Positions 8,526 through 17,929 of a stretch of DNA of 64,000 nt are shown here, one piece after another. A program made the position numbers and the translations under genes. The notes below the pieces were generated by a model. The model worked only from the letters and a program-made list of their open reading frames with translations, ran no database searches and was not told the origin of the DNA. How positions within the stretch are numbered: the first letter of the stretch is position 1; every line of letters starts with the position of its first letter. Source of the stretch: Verrucomicrobiales bacterium (lineage in GTDB: Bacteria; Verrucomicrobiota; Verrucomicrobiia; Limisphaerales; J093). Location of the stretch: assembly GCA_024233215.1 (NCBI GenBank), contig JACKPW010000002.1:124001-188000 (forward strand). The letters run 5' to 3'.

Positions 8526-10031
8526 TCACGGGCGCTGACTCTTGTCCACGATGTCCGCGCGGATCTCATTCGCCAGGTTTTCGGCTTCGCGTAGCTGCTC
8601 CATTGACAACCTCCGGAGCACCGCATCCCGGGCGCTGGCGGCATTCCGGACGCCCTCCCCGGCCGCCAGGTTCAACCAGACATAAGCCAGGATATCGTCC
8701 CGCGGTATGCCCTGGCCCAGCGCGTAGCTCAGGCCAAGGTTGCACTGGGCCCGGCTTTCCCCCTGTTCGGCGGCGCGCAACCACCACTTGACCGCCTCGG
8801 ACGCGTCCAGCCCGGCTCCTTTCCCCTCGCGACAGGCGACGCCGAGGTGATACTGCGCCTCACGGTTCCCCGCCTCCGCGGCCCGGCGCAACCATTGCAT
8901 CGCCTCGGCATCATCCCGGGTCACCCCGTTGCCATCGAGGTATGCCAGACCCAGGGCGACCTGCGCCTCCGCCCAGCCTTGTTCCGCGGCGCGACGGGTC
9001 CATTGCGCGGCCTCAACCGGGTCTTTCGTCACCCCCACGCCGTTGGCCAGGCAAAGCGCCAGATTCCATTGGGCCTCCGGCAGACCCTGGTCGGCCGCCT
9101 TGCGATACCAGTACGCCGCCTGCACATCATCTTCCGGCATCCATTCGCCCCGCGTGCAATAGCCGCCGAGCAACCATTGCCAGGTGGCGTCGCCGTGCTC
9201 CGCCGCCTTTCGCAACCAGTCCAGGCCGGCGGCCTGGTCCGAGGGCATTCCCTGTCCGGCCAGACAACGCAGCCCCAGGGCCCACTGGGCGGCCGGGTAC
9301 GCCTGCGCCGCCGCTTTCCGCAGCCAGTCCACCGCCTTTGCCTCGTCCTTCGGTACCCCCCGACCGGCTTCATGGCAGACGCTGAGGTTGAACTGGGCCT
9401 GTGCTTCACCCTGGTCGGCCGCCCGCCGATACCATTCAACGGCCTTCGCCACGTCCCGGGGAATTCCCACCCCCCAGACATGGCAATCACCAAGCACGCA
9501 TTGGGCCCGCGCCCTCCCGTGTTCCGCCAGACCGGCAATCCACTTCACCAGCTCAATCTCGGGCTCCGGGAGGCGTTCGCGCTCGCGCTGCAGGTCGATC
9601 CCCTGCTCGGCCGCCTTGCCAAACCAGCGGGCCGCCTCCCGGCCATCCAGCGACACGCCATCGCCGTCGCGATAACATCGGGCCAGAAACCACTGGGCCG
9701 CGGCGAGGTTCTGCTCCGCGGCCTGGCGATACCACGCCGCCGCCTCAACGGCATCCCGGGGAACGCCTTCCCCGAAAGCGCAATGAAGACCGAAGTCGAG
9801 CTGTGCTTCCGCCTCGCCCTGTTCGGCACGTGCCTGCAGCACCCCCAGCGCGGTCTCTCCGATCCCCGCGGAAGCGGGGGTTGGGGCGGCGGGGTTCGCT
9901 GCGCCCGGGGCCCCGGACGGTTCCCCACCCGAGCCCGGTCCGCGCCCCGCGGTCGCATCCTTGCGGGGACCGTTGTCGCAACCGACCAGGCAGACGCACA
10001 GGCCCACCAGCAGTACTCGATAATTGATCAT
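8526..10031 (-). CDS. Sel1-repeat lipoprotein
   Basis: 501 residues from ATG 10031. The N-terminus MINYRVLLVGLCVCLVGCDN has a clear lipobox (LVGC), so the protein should be lipid-anchored at Cys18 after a type II signal peptide. A Gly/Pro/Ala-rich linker follows. Then come about ten Sel1-type alpha/alpha repeats with the pattern AQxxLGxxYxxGxGVxxDxxEAxxWxRKAAEQG; an insertion after repeat 2 (LPEPEIELVKWIAGL) breaks the run. Such solenoids act as protein-protein scaffolds in envelope or signalling assemblies, and the partner is unknown. It is transcribed convergently with the FtsX-type permease gene and divergently from the GH2 gene. Confidence 0.88.
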   Translation of the reverse strand: MINYRVLLVGLCVCLVGCDNGPRKDATAGRGPGSGGEPSGAPGAANPAAPTPASAGIGETALGVLQARAEQGEAEAQLDFGLHCAFGEGVPRDAVEAAAWYRQAAEQNLAAAQWFLARCYRDGDGVSLDGREAARWFGKAAEQGIDLQRERERLPEPEIELVKWIAGLAEHGRARAQCVLGDCHVWGVGIPRDVAKAVEWYRRAADQGEAQAQFNLSVCHEAGRGVPKDEAKAVDWLRKAAAQAYPAAQWALGLRCLAGQGMPSDQAAGLDWLRKAAEHGDATWQWLLGGYCTRGEWMPEDDVQAAYWYRKAADQGLPEAQWNLALCLANGVGVTKDPVEAAQWTRRAAEQGWAEAQVALGLAYLDGNGVTRDDAEAMQWLRRAAEAGNREAQYHLGVACREGKGAGLDASEAVKWWLRAAEQGESRAQCNLGLSYALGQGIPRDDILAYVWLNLAAGEGVRNAASARDAVLRRLSMEQLREAENLANEIRADIVDKSQRP

Positions 10032-10156
10032 GACGCCCCGCCACTATCTGCAAGGCGCGAGCCGGGTCACCAGCAGAAACGGACCAGGATCGGATCGCCT
10101 CGGGTGCAGGTGCTTCAGTCTTGGTTTTCGGCGGGAAGGCCTTACGCTTCCCCTCC

Positions 10157-12460
10157 ATGCTGAAACGCCCTGTCACCTCGCTTCCGTGGGTTGGCCTGAC
10201 CAGTGTCATTCTGCTCGTCGGCCAGTCGCCGGCCGCCGACTGGAAACCCGCCAACGGCCCGCTCAAGACCCGTTGGACCGACCAGGTTTCACCTGAAAGA
10301 GCGCTGCCGGAGTATCCACGCCCCACCCTGGTCCGCGAGCGTTGGCAGAACTTGAACGGCCTCTGGCAATATGCCGTCACGTCTCGGGATGCCGGGCAAC
10401 CCACGACTTTCGAGGGTGAAATCCTCGTGCCGTATCCCATCGAGTCGGCGTTGTCGGGCGTGGCCCGGCGGGTGAATGAGAACGACCGGTTGTGGTATCG
10501 GCGGGAGTTCCGGATTCCGCGCGACTGGCGGGGGCAACGCATCCTCCTCCACTTTGGGGCGGTGGACTTTCAGGCGGAGGTCTGGGTCAACGGGACACGG
10601 TTGGGCGAACACGCCGGGGGCTACGACGGCTTCAGCTTTGACATCACCGAGGCGCTGCGGCGCGGGGCGAATGAACTGGTGGTGGCGGTGTGGGATCCGA
10701 CGGATGCCGGGCATCAACCGCGCGGGAAGCAGGTGCATCGGCCCGGCGGGATCATGTACACCCCGACCTCGGGCATCTGGCAAACGGTGTGGCTGGAACC
10801 GGTTCCGGAGGCGCATTTCCGGGAGATTCGCATCACCCCGGACTTCGACCACTCCGCGGTGCTGGTGCAGGCCAATGCCGTCGTCCCGGGCGCCGCGCCG
10901 ACCGTTCGGGTGCAGGTTTTCGAGGGGGGAAAAGTGCTCACCGAGGGCGAAGTCAGCATGATGATCACCACCCGTTCCATCCCGCCGCAGGCGGCTCCCC
11001 GGATTCAGCTCGGCGTGCCTGATGCCCGGGCGTGGACCCCGGATTCCCCGCACCTCTACGACCTTGTCATCACACTCGAGCAGGAAGGCAAGGTCGTGGA
11101 CCGCATACAATCCTACTTCGGCCTGCGCAAAGTCTCGCTCGGCAAGGACGCCAACGGCTTCACCCGCATCCTTCTCAACAACGAACCCCTCTTTCAGTAC
11201 GGGCCGCTGGACCAGGGCTTCTGGCCGGATGGCCTCTACACGGCTCCGACCGATGCGGCGATGCAGTATGACATCGAGATGACAAAACGACTGGGCATGA
11301 ACATGGCCCGCAAGCACGTGAAGGTGGAGCCGGAGCGCTGGTACTACTGGTGCGACAAGCTCGGTCTGCTGGTCTGGCAGGACATGCCGAGCGGCAGCTT
11401 TGGCGGACGTGACGATGCCCGGTTGTCCGATGAAGCCTCGGCGGAGTACGAGAAGGAGCTGCGCCGCCTGGTTGCGGGGCGGTACAACCATCCCAGCATC
11501 ATCATGTGGGTGCCGTTCAACGAGGGTTGGGGCCAACACGAAACACCGCGCTACGCGGCACTGGTCAAGCAGTTGGACCCAAGCCGCCTGGTGAACGAGG
11601 CCAGTGGCTGGACCGACCGTGGTTCCGGTGACGTGAAGGACATCCACGCGTATCCGGGCCCGAGCGCGCCGGCGCCGGAGGAGGAACGGGCGGTCGTGCT
11701 GGGTGAATTCGGTGGACTGGGTCTGCCGATGCGCGGTCACACCTGGCAGAGCGAGGCCAACTGGGGCTACCGGAGCTTCACGGATTCCGACTCCTTGACT
11801 GCGGCCTACGTGACGTTGATGAAGAAGCTGCATCCGCTGGTCGGCAGCCACGGGCTTTCCGCGGCGGTCTACACGCAGACCAGCGACGTCGAGGTGGAGG
11901 TCAACGGGTTGATGACGTATGACCGTGAGCGGGTGAAGCTGGATCTCGACGCCATCGCGGCAGCCGCCAGGAAACTCTACGGACCGCCGCCACCGCCGCC
12001 GATCATCAAGACCCTGCTGCCCACGTCAGAGAAACCGGGAGTGCAGTGGCGCTACACCACGACACAGCCGGGGAACGAGTGGTTCCAGTCGGGTTTCAAC
12101 GATTCGGCATGGCCGCAGGGGGAAGGCGGCTTTGGCACGCGGAGCACGCCGGGGGCGATCGTGCGGACCGAATGGCAGACCGGGGACATCTGGTTGCGCC
12201 GGGAATTCGAGTTGCCGGAAGGGTTCTCGAAGGAGAGCCTTCACTTCCTGATCCACCACGACGAGGACGCGACGATCTATGTGAACGGCGAGCCGGTGGC
12301 GGAGTATCAGGGTTACACGACCTCGTATGAACCGCTTCCCGCGACGAAGCGCCTGGCGGAAGTGCTGCGTCCGGGTCGCAACGTGGTGGCGGTGCATTGC
12401 CATCAAACGGGCGGGGGCCAGTACATCGACCTCGGGATCGCCAGTGTGATCGAGCAGTAG
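10157..12460 (+). CDS. exported glycoside hydrolase family 2 enzyme (beta-galactosidase/glucuronidase-like)
   Basis: Start ATG 10157 (MLKRPVTSLPWVGLTSVI) gives a signal peptide and 767 residues; the frame is open further upstream but without a signal. Order of domains: sugar-binding jelly roll (RPTLVRERWQNLNGLWQY, then WYRREFRIP and the GGYDGFSFDIT loop), immunoglobulin-like middle domain, TIM barrel, a PPPPPP linker and an extra C-terminal jelly roll (WLRREFELP, VYVNG-type strand). In the barrel, VPFNEGWGQ carries the acid/base Glu (~456) and LGEFGGLG the likely nucleophile Glu (~517), so it should be active as a retaining exo-glycosidase. The exact sugar cannot be told from sequence. It likely works on polysaccharide fragments in the periplasm. 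Confidence 0.88.
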   Translation: MLKRPVTSLPWVGLTSVILLVGQSPAADWKPANGPLKTRWTDQVSPERALPEYPRPTLVRERWQNLNGLWQYAVTSRDAGQPTTFEGEILVPYPIESALSGVARRVNENDRLWYRREFRIPRDWRGQRILLHFGAVDFQAEVWVNGTRLGEHAGGYDGFSFDITEALRRGANELVVAVWDPTDAGHQPRGKQVHRPGGIMYTPTSGIWQTVWLEPVPEAHFREIRITPDFDHSAVLVQANAVVPGAAPTVRVQVFEGGKVLTEGEVSMMITTRSIPPQAAPRIQLGVPDARAWTPDSPHLYDLVITLEQEGKVVDRIQSYFGLRKVSLGKDANGFTRILLNNEPLFQYGPLDQGFWPDGLYTAPTDAAMQYDIEMTKRLGMNMARKHVKVEPERWYYWCDKLGLLVWQDMPSGSFGGRDDARLSDEASAEYEKELRRLVAGRYNHPSIIMWVPFNEGWGQHETPRYAALVKQLDPSRLVNEASGWTDRGSGDVKDIHAYPGPSAPAPEEERAVVLGEFGGLGLPMRGHTWQSEANWGYRSFTDSDSLTAAYVTLMKKLHPLVGSHGLSAAVYTQTSDVEVEVNGLMTYDRERVKLDLDAIAAAARKLYGPPPPPPIIKTLLPTSEKPGVQWRYTTTQPGNEWFQSGFNDSAWPQGEGGFGTRSTPGAIVRTEWQTGDIWLRREFELPEGFSKESLHFLIHHDEDATIYVNGEPVAEYQGYTTSYEPLPATKRLAEVLRPGRNVVAVHCHQTGGGQYIDLGIASVIEQ

Positions 12461-12595
12461 GTCAAATCACGAGCGATCGTAACACCTCAGCCATGCCCGG
12501 CGGGGCGGGGACGGCCCGTCGCCGTGTTGCGAGTGCGGTGGCGCCACAATCCGGGGACGGACCGTCCTCGCTCCGCATCCCGGGCGAGAGATCCC

Positions 12596-13552
12596 CTACC
12601 CGGCCAGCGGCGCAAAGACCCGGCGGGCTTCAATCGCGCTGCGGCGGATCGCCTCCACCGCCGTGAGCGTCTTTGGCGTGCCCTTCTCCGGCGCCTGTTC
12701 CAACACCACCAGCGGACGGACCCCGTGCCGCACCAGGGCGGCCACCAGGCGGGCATAGTCGATGTCGTCCCGCGCGGTGAAGACCTCGGACCAGACGCCT
12801 TCGTGGGACTGGCGCACGTGCAGTTCCACCACCCGCTTCCCGTAGAGTTCCACGATGTCAAAGAGGGCCACTGCGGAATTGCCGGAGCCACGATAAACCC
12901 AGTGGGCATCGAGGCAGAGGTGCACGACACGCGGGTCGGTGCCGACCATCATGTGGTGAAACTCACGGGCGGCGTTGCGGAGTTCGATGTCGTGGTTGTG
13001 GTAGGCCAGTTTGAGATCGAGGTCAGCGAGTTGTTCGCCCAGCGAGTTCAGGGCGCGGGCCTGGGTCTGCAACTGGGCGTCGGTCTTGTTCTGTTCGCCG
13101 CCCCACTGGATGGGGTTCGGGTTGGTGACAATAATCCGCGTCCCCACGGCGCGCGCCGCTTTGGCAATGGCGAGGATTTCCTGGATGCTCTTTTCCGCCT
13201 GCTCCGCCTCGTGCAGGGAGGAGTTCACATAAAGCGACCGCATTTCGAGCTGCTGCCGACGCAGGCCCGCTCCCATGCGGGTGACCGACCCGGGATCCGA
13301 CCCGGAGGGCTCCAACCCGTCGAGGTCCGCCCTGGCGATTTCCTGCAGGTTGCCGTCGAGGTTCTCGCCGAAGTTCCGGCCGTCGCGCGCGAAGTAGACG
13401 CTCCAGGTGTACTGGTTGCTCGACAGATGCAGCTTCCGGTCGCGGGACTCCTGCCCAAAGCCGCGGACGAGGGCCGGGGCGGCGGCGAGCAGCGGGAGTT
13501 GGCGCAGAAAACGGCGGCGGTCGGGAGCGAGAGAAAAAGGCTGGGCGGTCAT
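12596..13552 (-). CDS. Tat-exported TIM-barrel sugar isomerase/epimerase-like protein
   Basis: Start ATG 13552 (MTAQPFSLAPDRRRFLRQ) places an RRxFL twin-arginine signal followed by LPLLAAAPALVRG right at the N-terminus; 318 residues. The rest is a xylose-isomerase-like TIM barrel (AP endonuclease family 2 fold): EIARADLDGLEPSG, GTRIIVTNPNPIQW, LAYHNHDIEL and HLCLDAHWVYRG carry the His/Asp/Glu metal ligands seen in sugar phosphate isomerase/epimerase relatives. These exported versions are numerous in Verrucomicrobiota and usually have no assigned substrate. It is convergent with the GH2 gene and divergent from the dehydrogenase at 13821. Confidence 0.85.
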   Translation of the reverse strand: MTAQPFSLAPDRRRFLRQLPLLAAAPALVRGFGQESRDRKLHLSSNQYTWSVYFARDGRNFGENLDGNLQEIARADLDGLEPSGSDPGSVTRMGAGLRRQQLEMRSLYVNSSLHEAEQAEKSIQEILAIAKAARAVGTRIIVTNPNPIQWGGEQNKTDAQLQTQARALNSLGEQLADLDLKLAYHNHDIELRNAAREFHHMMVGTDPRVVHLCLDAHWVYRGSGNSAVALFDIVELYGKRVVELHVRQSHEGVWSEVFTARDDIDYARLVAALVRHGVRPLVVLEQAPEKGTPKTLTAVEAIRRSAIEARRVFAPLAG

Positions 13553-13694
13553 GGCACGCGGTGGGATGAAACGTCTGGTGGTGTTGCTTCGAATGCCCGG
13601 CTTATAGCGCAATCGTTCCAGCAAGGGCGAGCGGATTCCGGGGGGCGGCGCACGGCGCGGCGAGGAGATGGGGAATCAGGGCGAGGGGGTGTGG

Positions 13695-13714
13695 CGGCGA
13701 ACAGGTGTTCGCCG
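13695..13714. promoter_or_regulatory. 20-bp palindrome in a divergent promoter region
   Basis: CGGCGAACA-GG-TGTTCGCCG has two perfect 9-bp arms and a 2-bp centre. It lies in the 268-bp divergent gap between the isomerase-like gene (start 13552) and the dehydrogenase gene (start 13821), 106 bp before the latter. The symmetry fits a dimeric repressor site or an mRNA hairpin. No regulator is known for it. Confidence 0.45.
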
Positions 13715-13820
13715 GGGACCGAAGGGCGGCGATTTTCATGGGAGGGCAGGCATGATGACATGATGGGGGGTGCATTTGCGGCTCGCCTCGCGGGGGAGAG
13801 GGGCCCATGCTTCCGCCGCT

Positions 13821-14996
13821 ATGAGTCGAGTGTTGATCATCGGTGCCGGTGGTGTGGGGCGCGTGGTGGTTCACAAGTGCGCCCAGTTGCCGGAGGTGTT
13901 TTCCGACATCTGCCTGGCGAGCCGCACCAGGTCGAAGTGCGACCAGATTGCCGGTGAACTGAAGCGACCAATCCGGACCGCCGCCGTGGATGCCGATCGG
14001 GTGCCCGAAGTGACGGCGTTGATCCGCGACTTCAAGCCGGACGTGCTGATCAACGTGGCGCTGCCCTACCAGGACCTGACGCTCATGGATGCCTGCCTGG
14101 AAACCGGGGTGGATTACGTGGACACGGCAAACTACGAACCGACCGACACGGCGAAGTTCGAATACAAATGGCAGTGGGCCTACCAGGACCGGTTCCGGCA
14201 GGCGGGGCTGATGGCGCTGCTGGGAAGCGGCTTTGATCCGGGCGTCACCAACGTCTATTGCGCCTACGCACAGAAGCACCTGTTCGACGAGATCGAGTTC
14301 GTGGACATCCTGGATTGCAACGGTGGCGACCACGGCTATCCGTTTGCGACGAATTTCAATCCGGAGATCAACATCCGGGAGGTCACGGCGCGGGGGCGGT
14401 TCTGGGAGGCGGGCGAATGGAAGGAGACGGATCCGCTCAGCGTGCATCAGGACTTCGATTTTCCCGGCGTGGGCGAGCGGCGGGCCTACCTGATGTATCA
14501 CGAGGAACTGGAGTCCTTGTGCCGCAACCTGCGGGGCCTGAAACGCATCCGGTTCTGGATGACGTTTGGCGAAAGCTATCTGACGCACCTGCGTGTGCTG
14601 GAGAATGTCGGCATGACCCGGATTGATCCGGTCGAGTACGAGGGGCATCAGGTCATCCCGTTGCAGTTCCTCAAGAAGCTGCTGCCGGACCCCGCCTCGC
14701 TGGGTCCGCGCACAAAAGGCAAGACCTCCATCGGCTGCCTGCTTGAGGGCGTGAAGGATGGTCAGCGCAAGCGGGTGTTCATTTTCAACGTTTGCGACCA
14801 TCAGGAGTGTTTCAAGGAAACCGGGGCCCAGGCCGTGTCCTACACGACCGGTGTACCGGCGATGATCGGGGCGAAGCAGGTGGTCACGGGTGCCTGGAAA
14901 CAGGCGGGCGTCTTCAACATGGAGCAGCTTGACCCCGACCCCTTCATGGCGGACCTGAACCGGTACGGGTTGCCGTGGGAGGTGCAGGAGCGGTAG
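13821..14996 (+). CDS. saccharopine dehydrogenase-family protein, probable carboxynorspermidine dehydrogenase
   Basis: Start ATG 13821 gives MSRVLIIGAGGVGRVVVHK, with the Rossmann GxGGxG NAD(P)-binding loop at residues ~8-13. 391 residues, the usual size for carboxynorspermidine synthase (CANSDH). Supporting stretches are ICLASRTRSKCDQI, LPYQDLTLMDACLETGVDY, MALLGSGFDPGVTNVYCAY and ILDCNGGDHGYPFATNFNP, which I know from this subfamily rather than from lysine-forming saccharopine reductase. The enzyme would reductively condense aspartate semialdehyde with a diamine (diaminopropane or putrescine) to the carboxy-polyamine. The partner decarboxylase (NspC) is not next to it. The APC permease gene follows 27 bp downstream and is probably co-transcribed. 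Confidence 0.78.
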   Translation: MSRVLIIGAGGVGRVVVHKCAQLPEVFSDICLASRTRSKCDQIAGELKRPIRTAAVDADRVPEVTALIRDFKPDVLINVALPYQDLTLMDACLETGVDYVDTANYEPTDTAKFEYKWQWAYQDRFRQAGLMALLGSGFDPGVTNVYCAYAQKHLFDEIEFVDILDCNGGDHGYPFATNFNPEINIREVTARGRFWEAGEWKETDPLSVHQDFDFPGVGERRAYLMYHEELESLCRNLRGLKRIRFWMTFGESYLTHLRVLENVGMTRIDPVEYEGHQVIPLQFLKKLLPDPASLGPRTKGKTSIGCLLEGVKDGQRKRVFIFNVCDHQECFKETGAQAVSYTTGVPAMIGAKQVVTGAWKQAGVFNMEQLDPDPFMADLNRYGLPWEVQER

Positions 14997-15023
14997 GGAG
15001 TTGGCTCCCACGCTTCGTCAGCC

Positions 15024-16781
15024 ATGAAGCAACCCGCTCCGCCCCCGCCTCCGGCTCACAAGCTGGGCCAGTTGGCATCCACCGCGATTTGCGGCAACGA
15101 CATCACGTCCTCGTGCCTCTATGTCTCCGCACTGGCGCTGATCTATGCCGGTCGTTGGGGGCCGCTGGCACTCCTGCTGGTGGCCGGCGTGCTCTATTTC
15201 TACCGGGCCATCTACGCCGAGGTGGTCGGTGCGTTGCCGCTCAACGGGGGCGCCTACAACGCCCTGCTGAACACCACCAGCAAGTTCCGGGCCTCCGTCG
15301 CGGCATGCCTCACGATTCTTTCGTACATGGCCACCGCCGTGCTCTCGGCGAACGAGGCGATCCACTACGTCCATTCCTCGATTCCCGGGACGCCGGTGAT
15401 GTGGGCCACAGTGGCGTTGCTGGCCTTGTTTGCCGGGCTCACCATCTGGGGCATTTCGGAATCGGCCGTGGTGGCGGTGGGCATCTTCATCCTCCACATG
15501 GCCTCGCTGCTGCTGCTGCTCGGGGTGGGTCTCGTCTACGTGTTCGCGCATGGCCCGTCCCTGCTCTGGGCCAATCTGACGACCCCCGATCCGGACGGCT
15601 TCGGGCGGGCGATCTTCTTCGGGTTCTGCGCGGCCATGCTCGGCATCTCGGGCTTCGAAAGCTCGGCCAACTTCGTGGAGGAACAGGCGGACGGAGTGTT
15701 TCCGAAGACCCTGCGCAACATGTGGCTGGCCGTGTCCATCCTGAATCCGGCGATGGCCATGCTTGCCATGGCGGTGATTCCTCTGGGCGAGGTGGAACTG
15801 CACAAGAACGCCCTGCTCGCGGAGATCGGCACCCAGACCGGCGGTCCCTGGCTCAAGAGCCTGATCAGTGTCGACGCCGCCTTCGTGCTCAGCGGTGCGG
15901 TGCTGACCAGCTTCGTCGGGGTCAACGGACTGGTCCGACGCATGACCCTGGATCGCTGCCTCCCGCAGCAGTTGCTGACCACCAACCGCCGCGGCACGAC
16001 GCACCGGATTCTGATCACCTTCCTGTTGTTGACGGTTTCGGTGCTCTGGATCACGGGGGGGGAACTGGAGTCCCTGGCGGGAGTCTACACGCTCTCGTTC
16101 CTCTCGGTGATGATTCTCTTCGCGTTCGGCAACATCCTGCTCAAGGTGCGCCGGGGGGCCCTGCCGCGACCGACTCGGGCGTCCTGGATTGCGGTGATTC
16201 TGGCGATCGTGGCAACCGGGGCGGCGCTGACCGGCAACGCCATCCTGAAGCCCAAACAGCTGGGTGTCTTCTTCTGGTACTTCGTCCCGGCGCTGCTGGT
16301 GGTGGTGATCATGTTGGGGCGTCTCAGCCTGCTCCAGCTGTGCCTGCACCTGGTCCGATCCATGATCCGAGGGCTGGTGCGACCCTTGACTCTCATGGTG
16401 TCCTCGGTTCACGAGAAGATCGAGCGAATCCAATCCCAGCAGGTTGTCTTCTTCACGCGTGGCGACAACATCGCGAACCTGAACCGGGTGATGCTCTACA
16501 TTGAGCGGAACGAACACACGAACCGGCTCAAGGTGGTGCACGTGACCAATGAACCGGAGTCGATTCCCGAAAAACTGCGCCAGGACATCCAGTTCCTGAA
16601 CGAGGCGTATCCGGAGGTCGACGTGGAGTTCGTGGTTCAACCCGGCCGGTTTGGCCCGGCGTTGATCCAGGAACTGTCCAAGGCCTGGGGGATCCCGCCC
16701 AACTTCATGTTCATCGGCTGCCCGGGCGACGGTCTCCCACATTCCCTTGCCGAACTGGGCGGTGTCCGCGTCATCATCTGA
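15024..16781 (+). CDS. APC-family amino acid/polyamine permease with cytoplasmic C-terminal domain
   Basis: 585 residues from ATG 15024. After a short Pro-rich start, KLGQLASTAICGNDITSSCLY enters about twelve membrane helices of the LeuT-fold APC superfamily (e.g. PLALLLVAGVLYFYRAIYAE, AAMLGISGFESSANF, SIDAAF-like segment before LTSFVGVNGLVRRM). The last ~115 residues (EKIERIQSQQVVFFTRGDN to the end) are soluble and look like a universal-stress-type alpha/beta domain, probably cytosolic and regulatory. It follows the polyamine-type dehydrogenase by 27 bp, so import of an amino acid or diamine for that pathway is a reasonable guess. It ends 11 bp from the convergent queG. Confidence 0.82.
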   Translation: MKQPAPPPPPAHKLGQLASTAICGNDITSSCLYVSALALIYAGRWGPLALLLVAGVLYFYRAIYAEVVGALPLNGGAYNALLNTTSKFRASVAACLTILSYMATAVLSANEAIHYVHSSIPGTPVMWATVALLALFAGLTIWGISESAVVAVGIFILHMASLLLLLGVGLVYVFAHGPSLLWANLTTPDPDGFGRAIFFGFCAAMLGISGFESSANFVEEQADGVFPKTLRNMWLAVSILNPAMAMLAMAVIPLGEVELHKNALLAEIGTQTGGPWLKSLISVDAAFVLSGAVLTSFVGVNGLVRRMTLDRCLPQQLLTTNRRGTTHRILITFLLLTVSVLWITGGELESLAGVYTLSFLSVMILFAFGNILLKVRRGALPRPTRASWIAVILAIVATGAALTGNAILKPKQLGVFFWYFVPALLVVVIMLGRLSLLQLCLHLVRSMIRGLVRPLTLMVSSVHEKIERIQSQQVVFFTRGDNIANLNRVMLYIERNEHTNRLKVVHVTNEPESIPEKLRQDIQFLNEAYPEVDVEFVVQPGRFGPALIQELSKAWGIPPNFMFIGCPGDGLPHSLAELGGVRVII

Positions 16782-16792
16782 CGCCGGCGGCC

Positions 16793-17929
16793 TCACGCCT
16801 GAACTCCGGCGCGGTGCTTCCCGGCCGTCTCGATTTCCGCGATGGCCCAGCGGGCGTGCTCGACGATCAACGGCTCGGGATCGGCGGTGGCCCGCTCCAG
16901 CGCGGGAAGGCAGTCCGGGCCACCGGTGTTGCCCAGCGCCACGCAGACATTACGCAGCAGCCCGCGGCGTTTGGACCGCATCATCGGTGTGCCGGCGAAG
17001 CGACGCTTAAAACCGGCGTCGTCGAGGGTCAGCAGTTTCACCAGGTCCGGCGCCGCGAGATCCGGTCTTCGGTGCGGCGCCATCAACGCGCCCTCCCGGG
17101 CAAACCGGTTCCAGGGACAGACCTCCAGACAGTCGTCGCAGCCATAAATCCGCCCGCCGATGGCCCGTCGGAGTTCCTCCGGGATGCTCCCTTTCAACTC
17201 GATGGTCAGGTAGGAGATGCAGCGACGGGCATCGAGTTCGAAGGGAGCCACGAAGGCCCGCGTGGGACAGGTGTCCAGGCAGCGGGTGCAGCTGCCGCAG
17301 CGGTTGCGCTCCGGGTCATCCGGTTCCAATGGCAGCGTGGTGAGGATCTCCGCCAGGAAAGACCAGTTGCCGAGCTGCCGGCTGATGACATTGGTGTGCT
17401 TTCCGATGAAACCGAGCCCCGCCCGCTGGGCCAGGTCGCGTTCCAGCACGGGGCCGGTGTCGACATACCCGAGGGAGCGCGTCCCGGCCCCGCCCAGCTC
17501 CTCCACAAAACGACTGAGTTCACGCAGCGGTGTTGAGAGCACGTCATGGTAATCCGCGAACCGGGCATATCGGGCGACGACGCCTCGCGCAGAGCGGGTG
17601 TCCGGCCCGCCCTCCCGCAGCCGGGCTCCCTCTTCCGTCTCCCTTGCGATCGGCGCTTCGGACGCCGGAAGCCGGGCCCGGGCCGCGGGATCGCCGGTCC
17701 TGCCACGGTGGTAGCTCGTCGCGAGCACAATGATGCTGCGGGCGCCGGGGAGCACCCGCCGAGGATCGATGCGGCGTTCGAGGTTGCGCGCCAGCCAGTG
17801 CATCTCGCCGTGACAATCCCGGGCCAGCCACCGCTCAAGCCGGGCCGCGGATTCCGGGGGTGCAGCGGTCGTGATCCGGCAGGCGTCGAAGCCGAGTTCC
17901 GCCGCGCGGGCCTGGATGGCGGCCTTCAC
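16793..17929 (-). CDS. queG: epoxyqueuosine reductase QueG
   Basis: This iron-sulfur, cobalamin-dependent enzyme makes the last step of tRNA queuosine synthesis in the cytoplasm. The frame is open far upstream, but GTG 17929 overlaps the aroK stop as GTGA and gives VKAAIQARAAELGFDACRIT, the normal QueG N-terminus, and a normal length of 378 residues. Two ferredoxin-type cluster motifs are present: CGSCTRCLDTCP and CDDCLEVCPWN. Other family stretches are ARSIIVLATSYHRG, RYARFADYHDVL and the C-terminal helical region GLLRNVCVALGN. It is the third gene of the coaX-aroK-queG group, translationally coupled to aroK. Confidence 0.93.
   Translation of the reverse strand: MKAAIQARAAELGFDACRITTAAPPESAARLERWLARDCHGEMHWLARNLERRIDPRRVLPGARSIIVLATSYHRGRTGDPAARARLPASEAPIARETEEGARLREGGPDTRSARGVVARYARFADYHDVLSTPLRELSRFVEELGGAGTRSLGYVDTGPVLERDLAQRAGLGFIGKHTNVISRQLGNWSFLAEILTTLPLEPDDPERNRCGSCTRCLDTCPTRAFVAPFELDARRCISYLTIELKGSIPEELRRAIGGRIYGCDDCLEVCPWNRFAREGALMAPHRRPDLAAPDLVKLLTLDDAGFKRRFAGTPMMRSKRRGLLRNVCVALGNTGGPDCLPALERATADPEPLIVEHARWAIAEIETAGKHRAGVQA

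Noticed and set aside
8847..10163. Plus-strand frame of 438 codons opposite the Sel1 gene
   Set aside because: Mirror of a repeat gene; no signal, domain or ribosome site of its own.
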